Assembly (NCBI GenBank): GCA_049999805.1
Contig: JBNGIO010006371.1
Coordinates: forward strand, 21,413-85,412
Origin: Folioceros fuciformis
Lineage: Eukaryota > Anthocerotophyta > Anthocerotopsida > Anthocerotales
Length of the DNA stretch: 64,000 nt
Direction of reading: 5' to 3'
The translations under genes were made by a program, and so were the position numbers. The notes beneath the pieces are model-generated. The model did no database searches and was not told the origin of the DNA. It worked only from the letters and a program-made list of their open reading frames with translations. Numbering within the stretch: the first letter of the stretch is position 1; the number at the start of each line of letters is the position of its first letter. Positions 51,026 through 62,063 of this stretch are shown in pieces.

Positions 51026-52407
51026 ACTGATGCAGAGACTCCAGCGACTGATTTGGCGGGAGCAGAGCAGGACAGGACAGGCTGCCGTTCTTGCGTCTTC
51101 CTCGCGCCTTGATTGCGCAGGGAGAGTGACGGAGTTCGAACTGAACCATAGGAGATTCTTATCACCCAGCCTCACAGAATCGCGATTCTTTCTCATTCGA
51201 TGTTCCCTCCTTCCGCGTAGAGGGGAGGGAGCGAGGGGGTGCAGAGGGACGGCCGGCAGCGGAAGGAGATGGCAGCAGCCGCAGGCATAGCCACTTGTCA
51301 CAGGGTGGCAGACTCGCAGCTGCTTCCAGACGGAGGCGAGTATCACCTGCACGAAGCTGCCATAATGTGTGCAGTGCACGGTCAACTGCGGCGCTACGGA
51401 GCTCGCCCGGAAGACTGGAAGTTCGTGGTCAGGAATTTAGGCAATGCCGTGCTGCCGATTTGCGGTCCTTTGGCGTGAGGCCTTGTGGACCCCGGCCTTG
51501 TACGAGGGGCTCAGCGCAGGGGAATGAGCCTTTGAGCCCCGCGGGCTGCCGGTGTCAGGGTGAGCTTGCTTTTGGAGACGACGTTTTTTAGCAAATGTTC
51601 AGAATTGCTGCCTGCCGTGTCAGAGTGAATGCCTTCTCGGTGAATACTTCGGGTACCTGTGCCCGGATTTGCAGACCACCTTTCAGTCGGGAGTACAAAC
51701 AAAAAGCAGTCTTGCACAAACTGCAGAACGGTGAGCCTCCACTGACGCCAGTCCAGGGTTTCTGATTGCTCTTGTCAGTCCTTTACAGCTGTTGCAAGGA
51801 CTATTGTGTGCTCCCACTGTACAGGAGACGCGGAAATGCCGTGGGTCACTTGCAATGGCGGGTTCGATGCAGGCCGAATTAGCTGGCTGCGTAGGTACTA
51901 CGTACTGTACCAATTCCGTTCGCTCCACCTCCCTCGAGCGTTGCTGGTTTGTCTTTCCAGGCCTGAGTTTTACTCTCCTCTAAGTGTGTGTAGGCGATCC
52001 TGCAGGGGCACGAAACAGATGCTATGCGGAGAGGGCAACGTGCCGGATTAATTGCGGCTTTCTGAACGCCATCATTGCCCCGAAAACCTAAGCCAGTGCA
52101 TCACAGCAGTCTCCTTTGCCGCCATGATTCATGGCGAAGTCGGTCCTCTACCTTGTGTTATGAAGTCGAGACATCGAACTCAACTTGGAACTTCGTAGGC
52201 TGTGCGGCAGCGCTCTTCGGGGAAGAGCTTGGGACGAACGCCTGCGTAGAGGTAAAGCACTCCTTTACATATATTTTACTAATTTTATATTTATATTATC
52301 AGTTTATATATAACATACAATCACACCAACTGCTTCTGTTTTTTTTTTTTTTTTTTTTTTTCTCACTCGTCTAACTGTGATACTATTTAAGACACCAATC
52401 TAATATC
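51026..52407. other. Region between APX and the first polyphenol oxidase
   Basis: The left part is GC-rich with short overlapping ORFs (for example 51239-51478 plus, 51806-52051 plus) lacking domains. The right part becomes AT-rich and holds a run of over 20 T at about 52338-52360. No gene is supported. Confidence 0.4.
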
Positions 52408-54153
52408 TCATATTGATTCATAAGTGATATATGCTTTGCCTATAGTTACAGGATTATCTAAGGTATGTTGGATGCCAGCAACAATAGTCACAACAATCTC
52501 ATCTAACTTCGTAGCATGTAATTGCTTTAGTTTAAGACCCAATCCCACACGACATAATGTTCTATTGCCTGCAGGAATTGTATTTGGTAGATTGTCATAC
52601 ACTGCAGAGAACTCTGCACAACTAACATTGCTATCTCCTTCTGACGCATTAGGAAACAACAAAAAGGCACGGACCTGGGCTGGCTTGGACCAATTCATTT
52701 GCATACCCTCAAAGACGAGCACCTCTTCTAGTGAGTCCACAGTCATGTCCTTCGCATTATCTGTCCTATGTGAACACCTGCCCTTAGCATTATCTGTCCT
52801 ATGTGAACTCATGCCCTTAGCATTATTTGTCTCCTTGTAGTGGCCAAAAGTGAAGTGGGTAGTACAGTTGCTTCTTTTTGGTCGTTGAAGACGTAATACA
52901 ACTGGAGAACCCCAAACAACTTGGAGAGTAGAGTTGTCATATAATGGTATTGAGTTGATCCAAGCTAATCTGTCATCCTTAGATGCAAACTTTGAGCAAA
53001 TATTGGGCTTGAATTCATACCACTTCTTATCACTATCATCAGGTGCCGTCTCATATTTGTAGCGAAGTTGAGTCTCACTGTCCAAGTTTTGGTTCACTTT
53101 AACGATAACTGGCTGGGCTTTTTCATTGTAGAAAAGAAACTCTGTTTCAAGATAATCTGGGTCACGTATATCCACCCGCCACTCACCAAAGCTTTTCCAC
53201 ACATTCCACAAGCGGTCAATATTGGCATGATGTATGTAGAATATTGGATCATTTCCACTGAAAGCAAGAGACCCCATGTCAATACTATCCTCCTCATACA
53301 TATTGCCAGTCCAAGAATGCACAGAGTCATGCACACTTGATTCCACCAAACCTTGTCCAGATGCTAAAGCTTCAGTGATGGTCGGATCTCCGGATCGAAA
53401 GGGCTGCCCGTGAAATAATAACCTTGTGGTAGAACCTGTGACCATAGCCAAGTTCAAGGTGGCTAAATTGTTCATGCGCAACTCCTCTGTGTTGTTTTGT
53501 GGGTCATAAACAAAAGGAGGAATAGCATCTGAATCGTCTTGGAACGTGAGATTAGCCATGGCAGGTCGGAGGTGGTTTGCATTCCGATGGACATCGTTCA
53601 AGGAGGCATAATTTTGATAGGGAGCTGGAATAGCTGCAGCATCTTGGTTATCCCAATTCCAATAGGGCAATGAAAACGTCGGGTCATCTAGTAAGGAAGC
53701 AAGAGTCTGCTCATGAAAGTAAAGATACCAACGATGCCAAGAGAAAAAGAACCAAGTATAGTGAACTTGCCACATTGCAGGGTCACCACTACTCGGATCT
53801 ATCCATCCCGTAGGAAATTGCAAAGTACAATAAGCACAATGCATTCGCCGTTGTTGCTCCAAGCTTCGAGGATCCTCGTCGGGAAGAGCTCGCATTAATT
53901 CGTAAGCTTTGGAAAGCCGTTGTTGCTCGGCTGCAGTCAAAAGGTGTGCAGGACGTCGGACCCGGATTGTTGGAACGTCTTCTTGGGTTGGATTTGTAAA
54001 ATGAATAGTACCATTGTCATAGCTCTTAGAAGGACAACATGCATCATCTAGACATTCAGAAAACTTGGGGGCTGGAATAGGATCAGCATCTCCCAACAAA
54101 ACATAGACATAACCACAACAAACCATAAGCAAAAGCTTGTTCACAAACTTCAT
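52408..54153 (-). CDS. PPO: Polyphenol oxidase, secreted type (copy 1)
   Basis: A single exon; the ATG at 54153 (MKFVNKLLLMVCCGYVYV) starts a clean signal peptide, and an upstream in-frame ATG at 54171 adds six residues. The mature protein begins near DADPIPAPKFSEC, with Cys residues matching those that pair in plant PPO. The CuA site has the first His in RRMHCAYCTLQ (Cys for the thioether bridge), then VHYTWFFFSWHRWYLYFHE. The CuB site has HDSVHSWTGN and NDPIFYIHHANIDRLW. A PPO C-terminal (KFDV-like) region ends in VTIVAGIQHTLDNPVTIGKA. PPOs oxidise mono- or diphenols to quinones. There is a secretory signal rather than the bipartite plastid transit peptide of most seed-plant PPOs. About 30 residues are three copies of an 11-residue unit (SHRTDNAKGxx) inserted before the C-terminal domain. 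It stands head to head with copy 2. Confidence 0.95.
   Translation of the reverse strand: MKFVNKLLLMVCCGYVYVLLGDADPIPAPKFSECLDDACCPSKSYDNGTIHFTNPTQEDVPTIRVRRPAHLLTAAEQQRLSKAYELMRALPDEDPRSLEQQRRMHCAYCTLQFPTGWIDPSSGDPAMWQVHYTWFFFSWHRWYLYFHEQTLASLLDDPTFSLPYWNWDNQDAAAIPAPYQNYASLNDVHRNANHLRPAMANLTFQDDSDAIPPFVYDPQNNTEELRMNNLATLNLAMVTGSTTRLLFHGQPFRSGDPTITEALASGQGLVESSVHDSVHSWTGNMYEEDSIDMGSLAFSGNDPIFYIHHANIDRLWNVWKSFGEWRVDIRDPDYLETEFLFYNEKAQPVIVKVNQNLDSETQLRYKYETAPDDSDKKWYEFKPNICSKFASKDDRLAWINSIPLYDNSTLQVVWGSPVVLRLQRPKRSNCTTHFTFGHYKETNNAKGMSSHRTDNAKGRCSHRTDNAKDMTVDSLEEVLVFEGMQMNWSKPAQVRAFLLFPNASEGDSNVSCAEFSAVYDNLPNTIPAGNRTLCRVGLGLKLKQLHATKLDEIVVTIVAGIQHTLDNPVTIGKAYITYESI
52744..52835 (-). repeat. 33-bp in-frame tandem repeat within PPO copy 1
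   Basis: Nearly three copies of a 33-base unit (core CCTTAGCATTATCTGTCCTA) encode repeated SHRTDNAKG. The insert is absent from the paralogue at 58.2-59.8 kb, so it arose after the two genes split. Confidence 0.85.
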
Positions 54154-54171
54154 TCCTGCCATAGTACGCAA

Positions 54172-54540
54172 AGCTAAAATATCTCTTAGCGCAGGAAGCT
54201 CATCCTATTCTTGATGTTAGTGCCCTTTTATGCTATGTAGCATCCCGTTGCGTTGTCGTTTTCAAGACGCCACCAAATGACAAATTTTACTTGGCTTGTG
54301 CAAAGTATCAGATCATGGAATGCACAATGAAGTTAGCGCACCAAACTGTACCTCAGGGATGTCGAGTAGGTACGCGGGTTGGGTGGAACGTCGAGGTTTT
54401 CCCGCCTTGGTCGAACGAATGTTTTTGGTTGGCCGGACGCAAGTTCCTTGTACAATCTCTCCAGGCCGCCGGTGATCCTTACCTTCCTCGCTCGTTGCCT
54501 TTGGGTGTGGTGCTCTTACGATTCGCGGTCTTTCCGTGCC
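54172..54540. other. Promoter-side flank of PPO copy 1
   Basis: 5' flank of the minus-strand PPO gene. No other feature is recognised before the decayed carboxylesterase-like segment begins. Confidence 0.4.
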
Positions 54541-54554
54541 GATCTCAACTGCCC

Positions 54555-55150
54555 TCCTGGCAGCGGCGGTGGCGGCGGTGGCGGGGGCAGGATTGGCTCG
54601 CTCAATTCTGCGGAAGGCTGGTGAATGATTTCGGTGACGTCAACATGGACCAGCAAATGACCAGCACACATTTTCCCACGGGTTGCTGAACCGTAGATGT
54701 TGCGTTTCAAGCTTTCCGGTTGCTTGGAATGATGGTCACAGGGTGCTCCTGCGTGGAAGTTCTGGAGACCAAGCTGCACCTCCCATGCTTTTGGTGATCT
54801 TTGGTGTTACGAAATGACAAGCGGACTGGCACGGAACAAGGATGGCACGTCAGCCGCCCCACGGCGAATTTCTGTGGGAGGCGTGTCCGAGCAAACGCGA
54901 AGCCAGACAGGGTTGTGCAGGCGGAGGATGTGACTGTCGGCCAGGCAACAAATGTCGGTCACGGTTCTTCTCTTCGGTACGATTTGCGCGGGTAGCTCAC
55001 TAATCAGGGCTCGGGACGGAAGTTTTTGGTGCTGCCTATGCCATGGAGGAAGATTCTGTATTATAACCCTAAGCTTCACTGCGTGTGATCGTTTTTGGAG
55101 AACAATCGGCGAGAAAATGCAATGCCGGGTCCTTTCTCTTGGGGCTCTTG
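54555..55150 (+). pseudogene. Decayed carboxylesterase copy A
   Basis: The sequence aligns by eye with the intact carboxylesterase at 60.6-61.15 kb: GATTTCGGTGACGT..ACATGGAC (54628) matches 60673; TGTTACGAAATGACAAGCGGACTGGCACGGAACA (54810) matches the VTKFTSGLARN codons; and CATGGAGGAAGATTCTGTATTATAACC (55042) matches the HGGGFCILT codons. The frame is broken repeatedly (for example VTK is followed by a stop), so it cannot encode an enzyme. A GGC-rich simple repeat occurs at 54564-54590. Confidence 0.7.
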
Positions 55151-55634
55151 CTATTGCTTGTTTTGAGCTGCTTCTAGGGTCTCAGCCTGTGTTGCTTCGA
55201 GGCCCTATGATGGCTCCAAGCCAAAACGGGCCCAAGCCTCAGTACATCTGTGGGTTTGTAAAGGTGAATTACCCTCTTGAATGTTCACACCCAGCTTTTG
55301 CAAGGACATGTTCCATCACCCGTGGAGAAGGTCTTGTGCAAGGATTTCTTCCTCCTGCAACGGCAACTCTGACAGTCCCCTGCGGAACCTCAAACCCCAA
55401 AGCTTCTGTCCGACCTCTGAACGCTGCCCTTCCCACCAGTGCGGACCGCACTGGCCATCTACATCAGCTTCTCATCATTCATCCGCATTACAATCACGAT
55501 CCCTCATGTCATCTTACCGCCAGTTGCACTGCAAGATTTCTACCTGAAGGGTTGTCAGTGATATTTGATGATGAGCCAGAGGCCAAGCTAAAGCGTCCCC
55601 ACTGGCAGAGTTTTACGTAGTTTTAGAAAGTAGC

Positions 55635-55785
55635 ATTGCGTGTGTGCCTCCGAGGGCAGCTTGCTGGCACCAGCCATGGACTGGACTGTTGGGAGGGCTG
55701 TGCTGGGACCGAGCTTCTGGGTTTTGAGCGAACGGGAGGAAAAAGCAAGTAGGAAAGGAACAATTTCATTTGTCCTGCCAGAATG
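55635..55785 (+). pseudogene. Decayed PFP beta fragment
   Basis: GCTTGCTGGCACCAGCCATGGACTGGACTGTTGGGAGGGCT-type sequence (55650-55700) nearly matches the PFP beta codons for NLLAPATDWTVGGTA at about 62.64-62.7 kb (minus strand there). Similarity fades through the following ERRKGKNK-like codons. It lies on the plus strand and is only a fragment. Related sequence near 55935-55960 resembles the PFP beta 3' end in the other orientation. Confidence 0.65.
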
Positions 55786-56039
55786 TGTAGACACTGATGC
55801 CTAGCTTCCAGAACTGTCCAAAGAAGTTCAACTTGCTATACAACTTCACTGCCCCGAGCTTACAAATTTGACATGGAACCCAGCTCACGATGCAGGTGTC
55901 TCCGAAATCGTAGTACACGAACTTCAGGTCACGCATTTCCCCAAAGCTAAAGCATCAAAGAAAAGTCTTGCCGTTTCTCTGGAGCAATATCAGAAGAGGA
56001 ATATTACCTGGGATTCTCTCGCAATTTTTCTCCAGAAGA

Positions 56040-56290
56040 GATCGTATCGATTCCAATGGCCGCAGCAACCTGGACGAAGGGATGAGCCCAGATCTTTGTC
56101 TCCGGATCAATAGTCACGTCCCTCGTCCACAATTCCTTTTCTGTCTTCGTGTTTGCTGGAACACCATGCTCGAACAACTCTGCCCGTCAGCCACAAGAAC
56201 AGACAGATACTTCGTGCTACCACAAGAAGAGCGTAAATCCTAAGAACTTCTAATTCAGACAGGATGGAAGAGTAAGATAATGTCCGTGAG
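56040..56290 (-). pseudogene. Decayed carboxylesterase copy B (inverted)
   Basis: The reverse complement of about 56060-56200 matches the intact carboxylesterase around GVWTRDVIIEPETEIGVRLF (60957-61020): GTGGACGAGGGACGTGACTA, GATCCGGAGACAAAGATCTG and so on. Frames are broken. The adjoining TTCAGACAGGATGGAAGAGTAAGATAAT (56254) also recurs at about 57912, showing the copies share flanks. Confidence 0.65.
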
Positions 56291-57429
56291 CGGCCCAGAG
56301 TGTGTTTTGGCTCCGAGCATCCACATTCTCATCACCAAATCGGAAAACAACAACAGACAAAAACCAGGCAGTGCACCAGCTGGGTGCCAATGTTGGCACG
56401 ACCAATTCACATCAAGCGCAACCGAATTGTGTAATGGGGAAGAGATTGTGGGATTGCTTTAGACAAGTTCTGGACTTGAATCCCCCTTTTACATCAAATT
56501 TTAAACAGGTTTGTCATCAGTAGAGGCCCCCAGCACCCCAGCGACGTTTCCTACCACCGTGCCAGTCTGTCCCCCTCGCGAACATCTGGGCTCTTAACAG
56601 GGTCGCTTACGGAAATCTGGATTATTCCTATTCTGTTTCAGTCCTTCCGCACAAGCTGCAATGATGCTGTGCCCGGATTCTGTGTTCTTGTGCAACAATC
56701 TGCCTGTTGGTGGTCTTCTGCTCAACTAGTCTCTTCCCGATGAAGCACTTTTGTTATTTGGAGGGGTTCCTCGCTGTTAAGTTCTTCTATGGCTTCGAGA
56801 ACTGTAAGCTTTGGTGCCTGTCTGACGTACTGTTATGCAGCCAGCAGGAAAGGGGAGGGTTCAAGAGATGGTGGAAGAGGCATCCGTCCTTTTTTCTGCA
56901 GTGTCTTGTCCTGTCTGTGGAGGCGGTCGGCGACAGGGAGCTAGAGCCTCAAGGTCATTTCAAATGGCTCCACCTCCTTACATTGCAAACTGCTGGTGGC
57001 CAGTAGTCGGCGACAGAATCGTAAGACTTTGGCTAACGGACTGGAGGTGAGGGTCCTCCGTTCATCTGAAGACTATCTGGAGCCCTGGTACTTCGAAGAA
57101 GCACACATGCACTCTGTGAAGGTTGATGCCGGCGGCTCTTCTCAACTCTGACCACGGAAACAGGTGTTTTGAGGCATTGTGGTGCCCCTCCTGCAGCATC
57201 TGCAACTCTAGCAAGGAACTCACAAGCGAACATATTTTTCTAATAGTGACACCTGGCTCGCCAGGTTAGGCTCAAGGATAGGTGCAGGGTGATGGTCAAT
57301 TTTTCTGGTGTTCTGGAGTCCAATGCCGTGTTTGGCTTGAACGCTTCTCTGGTCGGTTGGGCCAGTTGTGGCCGGTGCTAGGGCTGCTGTCTTTCACACT
57401 CTCTGTGTGCAATGGATACGGATAGCTGG
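56291..57429. other. Unassigned sequence between decayed copies
   Basis: Between the PPO genes. Short ORFs only (up to 99 codons), none with domains. Part is likely further degraded duplicate material, but I could not match it. Confidence 0.35.
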
Positions 57430-57960
57430 AGTAACCCTATTGCTGATGGCTCTGCCTCCTGTACTCAGCTGTTGCGGCTGCCATGCAAAATCGGTGATCT
57501 TCAATTCTTCTCTCCTCTGTCTTCGATCTCGCTGAGACACGGGTTTCCAATGAATGTGGCAGGGCGTGCTTCATTGTGCCATCCTCGTTCCGTGCAAGCA
57601 AAGTTGCAAAATTGATCATTACACAGATCATCCCAAGCTTGGGAGAGAAACCAGAATTCCACGCCTCCGGCCAACAACCAGAGGACATACCTTCAGAGAA
57701 CTGTCATCTTACTGGAAGACCCTACCAGCAATTTGCGGACTAGTTGTGTGCTGACCACATACGGGTCCAATTTGACTGTCACCGAAATCATTCACCAGCC
57801 TCGAGCAGATTGGAACGAGCGACTCCTGAGTGATCTGTGCCAGCATGCCAGCTGCGGAGAAGCCAGGCTGGTAAAGATCGCCACAACAAGATCGTGAATC
57901 CCTATGCGCCCTGGGTTCAGACAGAATGGAAGAGAAAGATAATGATAGCCACACACCATC
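57430..57960 (-). pseudogene. Decayed carboxylesterase copy C (inverted)
   Basis: The minus strand reads INFATLLARNEDGTMKHALP then ETRVSA, a degraded version of the VTKFTSGLARNRDGTINRRI...EPRVRA region of the intact carboxylesterase. Downstream on the same strand direction, 57778-57801 is a perfect 24-base inverted match to 54615-54638 in copy A. The rest of the gene is missing. Confidence 0.65.
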
Positions 57961-58159
57961 AGCGCAATTCATCATTCCAGACTTTGCGTAACCTGAAATT
58001 AAATTCTTGAGATCGAACAGCGTATTTCATGAACACGGAAACTGAGGTGAAGATTCTATAAGAAGAGAAGAGAGAGCCAGTTTGTTTGCAAGAGTCCTCC
58101 ACAAGTTTCACTCCGCTTAGTACCAGGTCGAGAGAGTGTGAAGTGTGGAATTCTTAACA

Positions 58160-59791
58160 ATGAAGAAGGTTTTGTTTATTGTCTTTAGTTTATGTACATT
58201 TGTGTTGTTTGGAAATGCTGATCCTATACCAGCTCCTAACTTTTCTGAATGTAACAACGAAGAATGTTGTCCTATGAGCGTTTATGAGGCTCCCATCCTT
58301 TTCACACATCCAACTCAAGAGGAACTTCCGACAATTCGTGTGCGACGTCCTTCACATCTTTTGACGGTTGCGGAGCAGGAACGACTTGCCAAAGCTTACG
58401 AATTGATGAAAGCTCTGCCACACGATGATCCTCGAAGCTTTGAGAATCAACGAAGACTCCATTGCTCATATTGTACTTTGCAGATTCCTCTTCCATGGAC
58501 GGATTTGAGCACAGGAGATTTCACGAAGATGCAAGTTCATTATACTTGGTTTTTTCTGTCTTGGCATCGTTGGTTTCTATACTTTCATGAAAGGATTCTT
58601 GCCTCCTTACTTAATGATACGACGTTTGCATTGTCCTACTGGAATTGGGATAACCAAGATGTTGCATCTCTTCCCAATGCATTTCCAACTCCGTTTGTGA
58701 TCTACGAGTCCTTGAGAGATGACCATCGAAATCGAAACCATATTCGACCTGCCATTGCTAATCTCTCATTTCAGGAGGATTCATTGGAAACACCTCCTTA
58801 CATCCCAGATCTACAAAACAACACCGAAGAGCTGCGGACAAATAATCTAGCTGTCATGCATTTGGCAATGGTCATGGGTTCCACCACAAGGCTCTTATTT
58901 TACGGACAGCCCTTTCGGTATGGAGATCCAACTATAACAGACCCTTTAGCATCTGGACAAGGACTGATAGAAGCAACTATGCACGACTCAATACATACTT
59001 GGGCTGGCAACCTCTACGAGGATGGAGCATTGGATATGGGGTCTATTGCTGGAAGTGCAAATGATCCAATATTCTTCGCACATCACTCCAACATCGACCG
59101 CTTGTGGAACACATGGAAAAGTTTGGGTGACTGGCGGCAGGAGATCAGCGATCCAGACTATTTGAATTCAGAGTTCCTTTTCTATAATGAAAAGGCCGAA
59201 CCTGTTATTGTTAAAGTCCATCAAGGCGTGGATGCAGAGACTCAACTGCGTTACAAATTTGAAGAGCCGCCTAACAATGGTAACAAGAAGTGGTATGAAT
59301 TCAAACCCAAAATGTGCTCAAACTTTACATCTAGCGACGATAGATTGGCTTGGATAAACTCCATACCAGCATACAACGGAACAACTCTCCAAGTTGTCTG
59401 GCATTCTCCTGCCGTGTTACGAGTTGCAAGGCCACCACGAAGAAGTGAAACACCCAGCAACTCCACTGTAACAGAGGTGCTTGTCTTTGAGGGTATCCAA
59501 GTGGATTGGTACAAACCAGCCTTGATTCGTGCCTTCTTGTTGTATCCTAATGCTTCAGACGCAGAGAGGAACTTAGGTTGTGCAGAATTCTCTGGCGTCT
59601 GGGGCAATATTGCTAACTTTATTCCTGCTGCAAATAGAACATTATGCCGTGTTGGGTTGAGCCTTAAGCTAGATGAATTGGGTGCCAATGACTTAGATGA
59701 GATTGTAGTGACTATTGTTGCAGGAGTCCAACACTCAGCGGACAATCCAATCACTATTGGCAAAGCCTATATCGAGTATGAAGTTGTGTGA
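58160..59791 (+). CDS. PPO: Polyphenol oxidase, secreted type (copy 2)
   Basis: A single exon of 543 codons from the ATG at 58160, which starts a signal peptide (MKKVLFIVFSLCTFVLFGNA); an ATG at 58145 adds five residues and is less likely. The mature part starts DPIPAPNFSEC. CuA: RRLHCSYCTLQ, then VHYTWFFLSWHRWFLYFHE. CuB: HDSIHTWAGN and NDPIFFAHHSNIDRLW. The C-terminal PPO domain ends VTIVAGVQHSADNPITIGKA. All copper-binding His and the thioether Cys are present. It is a clear paralogue of the minus-strand PPO at 52.4-54.2 kb, lacks that gene's 11-residue repeat, and faces away from it across 4 kb. An extracellular or vacuolar phenol oxidase role is inferred from the signal peptide. An A/T-rich 3' flank with AATAA-like signals follows the stop (about 59860). 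Confidence 0.95.
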   Translation: MKKVLFIVFSLCTFVLFGNADPIPAPNFSECNNEECCPMSVYEAPILFTHPTQEELPTIRVRRPSHLLTVAEQERLAKAYELMKALPHDDPRSFENQRRLHCSYCTLQIPLPWTDLSTGDFTKMQVHYTWFFLSWHRWFLYFHERILASLLNDTTFALSYWNWDNQDVASLPNAFPTPFVIYESLRDDHRNRNHIRPAIANLSFQEDSLETPPYIPDLQNNTEELRTNNLAVMHLAMVMGSTTRLLFYGQPFRYGDPTITDPLASGQGLIEATMHDSIHTWAGNLYEDGALDMGSIAGSANDPIFFAHHSNIDRLWNTWKSLGDWRQEISDPDYLNSEFLFYNEKAEPVIVKVHQGVDAETQLRYKFEEPPNNGNKKWYEFKPKMCSNFTSSDDRLAWINSIPAYNGTTLQVVWHSPAVLRVARPPRRSETPSNSTVTEVLVFEGIQVDWYKPALIRAFLLYPNASDAERNLGCAEFSGVWGNIANFIPAANRTLCRVGLSLKLDELGANDLDEIVVTIVAGVQHSADNPITIGKAYIEYEVV

Positions 59792-60831
59792 GATTCTAGA
59801 TTTCAGATGAATCTATCATTCTAGACCATAAGATAATGTACTCGTCTCTTATGTCTTTGTAATAAGAATCCACTTTATTGAATGTATCAATGGGCTTTTT
59901 ACTAAGGCAACAGCGCAACACTTAAATTGCTCAACCATTGGATGTTGTGTTGGGCTCAGATTGCATCACGATGTTTGGATTGATCTCATAAACTAGGCAC
60001 AAATTTTGTTCATATATTTATTATAACTAATTTAAAATATTATACATTATCTTTAGTTGTTTAAAAACATATAAATATAAATCATAGAGTACACAAAGTT
60101 GGTAGGCTCCAGATGATAACGAAATCCTGCTCTTCTTTTCTTCAAATCACGTTGGCATAGAAGTTGCTTTATGACTGTTATAAAAAGGCTTGTATGAGCA
60201 TGAATCGATATAAAAGATTGAAGTAGGTTGTCAGCAAACTACCGGACGGAAATACCGAGCGGGAGTCCAGACCCCGAAGTAGTTGACAGCGGTACGGCCG
60301 CCCGGGCCAGGTGGAACGTTAACATTATAGAGAATTGTGGGACTAGTGTTTGATTTGAAGTCTCCATCTCGGCAACAGACCAGTAGACGTCGGTTGGATG
60401 CGACGCGAATTGTTCATTCGGGTCTAGCTCGTACGCTGCCCTGGCTCTGCTGTTGCCTTCCCATTTGCTGGTCAGAATGTGGTTGCTGGGAGGCGCTCTC
60501 GAGGAAGGCGATGCCGGTGGTCATTTTCTTGCTCTTCCATGCTGTCTGAATTCGGCGCTCTCAGTGTTCACGACCTTCGTCTGGACGTCCCTACTGGCCT
60601 GAATCCTCCGCATCCGGCAGCAGACATCGCGCGCGCACAACACTCTTACCCGGTTCAGCTGGAGCCTGGGGAACGATTTCGGTGACGTGAAGATGGACGG
60701 CGGGTGAGTGTTCGCTGCATGCACCTGCTGCATAGGTTGCTGGATGGCTCTGTTTCCGATTCCTCCTGTCATTTGGCTGAAATGCTCTCCTCCGGTTGCT
60801 GTGCAGGCGGAGGCTTCCTGTCCCTTATAAG
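59792..60831. other. PPO 3' flank and carboxylesterase promoter
   Basis: 59.9-60.2 kb is AT-rich. From about 60.63 kb the sequence resembles the 5' part of decayed copy A (GATTTCGGTGACGTGAAGATGG at 60673), so the duplicated block included this promoter region. No other gene is recognised. Confidence 0.5.
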
Positions 60832-62063
60832 ATGCGGCTGGTGTCGTATGTTACGAAGTTTACATCGGGGCTTGCACGCAACAGAGATGGCACAATTAAC
60901 CGCCGAATTGCAGATCTGTTTGAGCCTCGTGTCCGAGCTAACGGGACTCCAGCGAACGGAGTGTGGACGAGGGATGTGATTATTGAGCCGGAGACAGAGA
61001 TCGGGGTTCGTCTCTTCGTCCCGGTTGCGGCGGACAATACAGAGCAGGCCCAAGGAAAAAAGTTTCCGGTGGTTGTTTACTATCATGGAGGAGGATTCTG
61101 TATTCTAACCCCCTATTTCATTGTTTATGATCGTTTCTGTAGAAGAATCGCGAGAGAGTACGAGGTAATTTTGCTTGCGAGTCTTCTGTTGCTAATCTTG
61201 TTTGCATTATCGTCGGCTGTGTTCAGTCTTAGTTTATGATGGTGTGGCAGGTGATCGTCGTCTCAGTGCATTACCGAAGGGCCCCCGAGTTTAAGTATCC
61301 TGTGGCCTACGAAGACAGCTTCAAGGCCTTGAAATGGCTCCAAACCCAGAGTAAGAATATCCTGCCAGCCAGTGCAGACTTGGGGAATTGTTTTTTGATG
61401 GGGGACAGTGCTGGCGGAAATATTGTGCATCACATGGGAGTGAAGGCTTCAGGCATGGCTCACGAATTGTTACCGTTGTTCATATCTGGCCTCGTCTTGC
61501 TGCAGGTAACAGCACTGAGTTACGCATCTTCTTGAATATCATCTTAGGGCCAGTTGGATTGCTTTCTCCTGAATCATAGTCGGCAACAACATGACCAAGT
61601 GACATGCTGCTTGCAGCCCTTCTTTGGCGGCGAGAACAGAAGCCCCGCAGAAGTACATCTCAAAGACGCACCCGTCATATCCGTGACTGCCACGGACTGG
61701 TACTGGAAGGCATTCCTTCCACAAGGTGCCGACAGAAATCATTCGGCGTGCAACGTCACAGGTCCGCATGAAGAGGACATCTCTGGTCTCAATTTACCAC
61801 CGTCCTTTGTTGCTATTGCGGGATGGGATATACTGAAAGACTGGGACAACGAGTACGCGGAGAAATTGAGAGCGGCTGGGAAGGACGTCGAGGTCAAGAC
61901 GTATCCCAATGTGGGGCATTGCTTCTTTCTGTTGAGCGATAGGGCACCTGCCACCCTGGAGCTAGTGCGTGATGTGAAGGGTTTCATCGAGGCCAAGACA
62001 GCGCAAACTGCTGTGAAAGCGCCACACCAACCTACCGAAACAGAACCAACCTTCCAAGACTGA
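60832..62063 (+). CDS. Carboxylesterase (plant CXE, GID1-related alpha/beta hydrolase)
   Basis: Three exons (60832-61164, 61251-61505, 61617-62063) join in frame to 344 residues, typical for the family. The oxyanion-hole motif is VVVYYHGGGFCI. The nucleophile elbow is LMGDSAGGNIVHHMG. The acid is in PPSFVAIAGWDILKDWDNEY and the catalytic His in YPNVGHCFFLL. GID1 gibberellin receptors share the fold but replace this His, so the intact triad argues for an active esterase of the CXE group rather than a hormone receptor. No signal peptide is visible, so it is probably cytosolic or nuclear. The ATG at 60832 (MRLVSYVTKF) is chosen over an upstream in-frame ATG at 60796 because family homology begins here. 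The C-terminal 20 residues are Pro/Thr/Lys-rich. The gene converges on PFP beta, and three broken copies lie to the left. Confidence 0.92.

Noticed and set aside
51239-51590. Possible first exon of a gene next to the third gap
   Set aside because: Two frames are open, no conserved segment is visible and no following exon could be found.
60832-62063. Gibberellin receptor GID1
   Set aside because: The catalytic His is retained in the NVGHCF motif; GID1 proteins lack it. A carboxylesterase is the better call.
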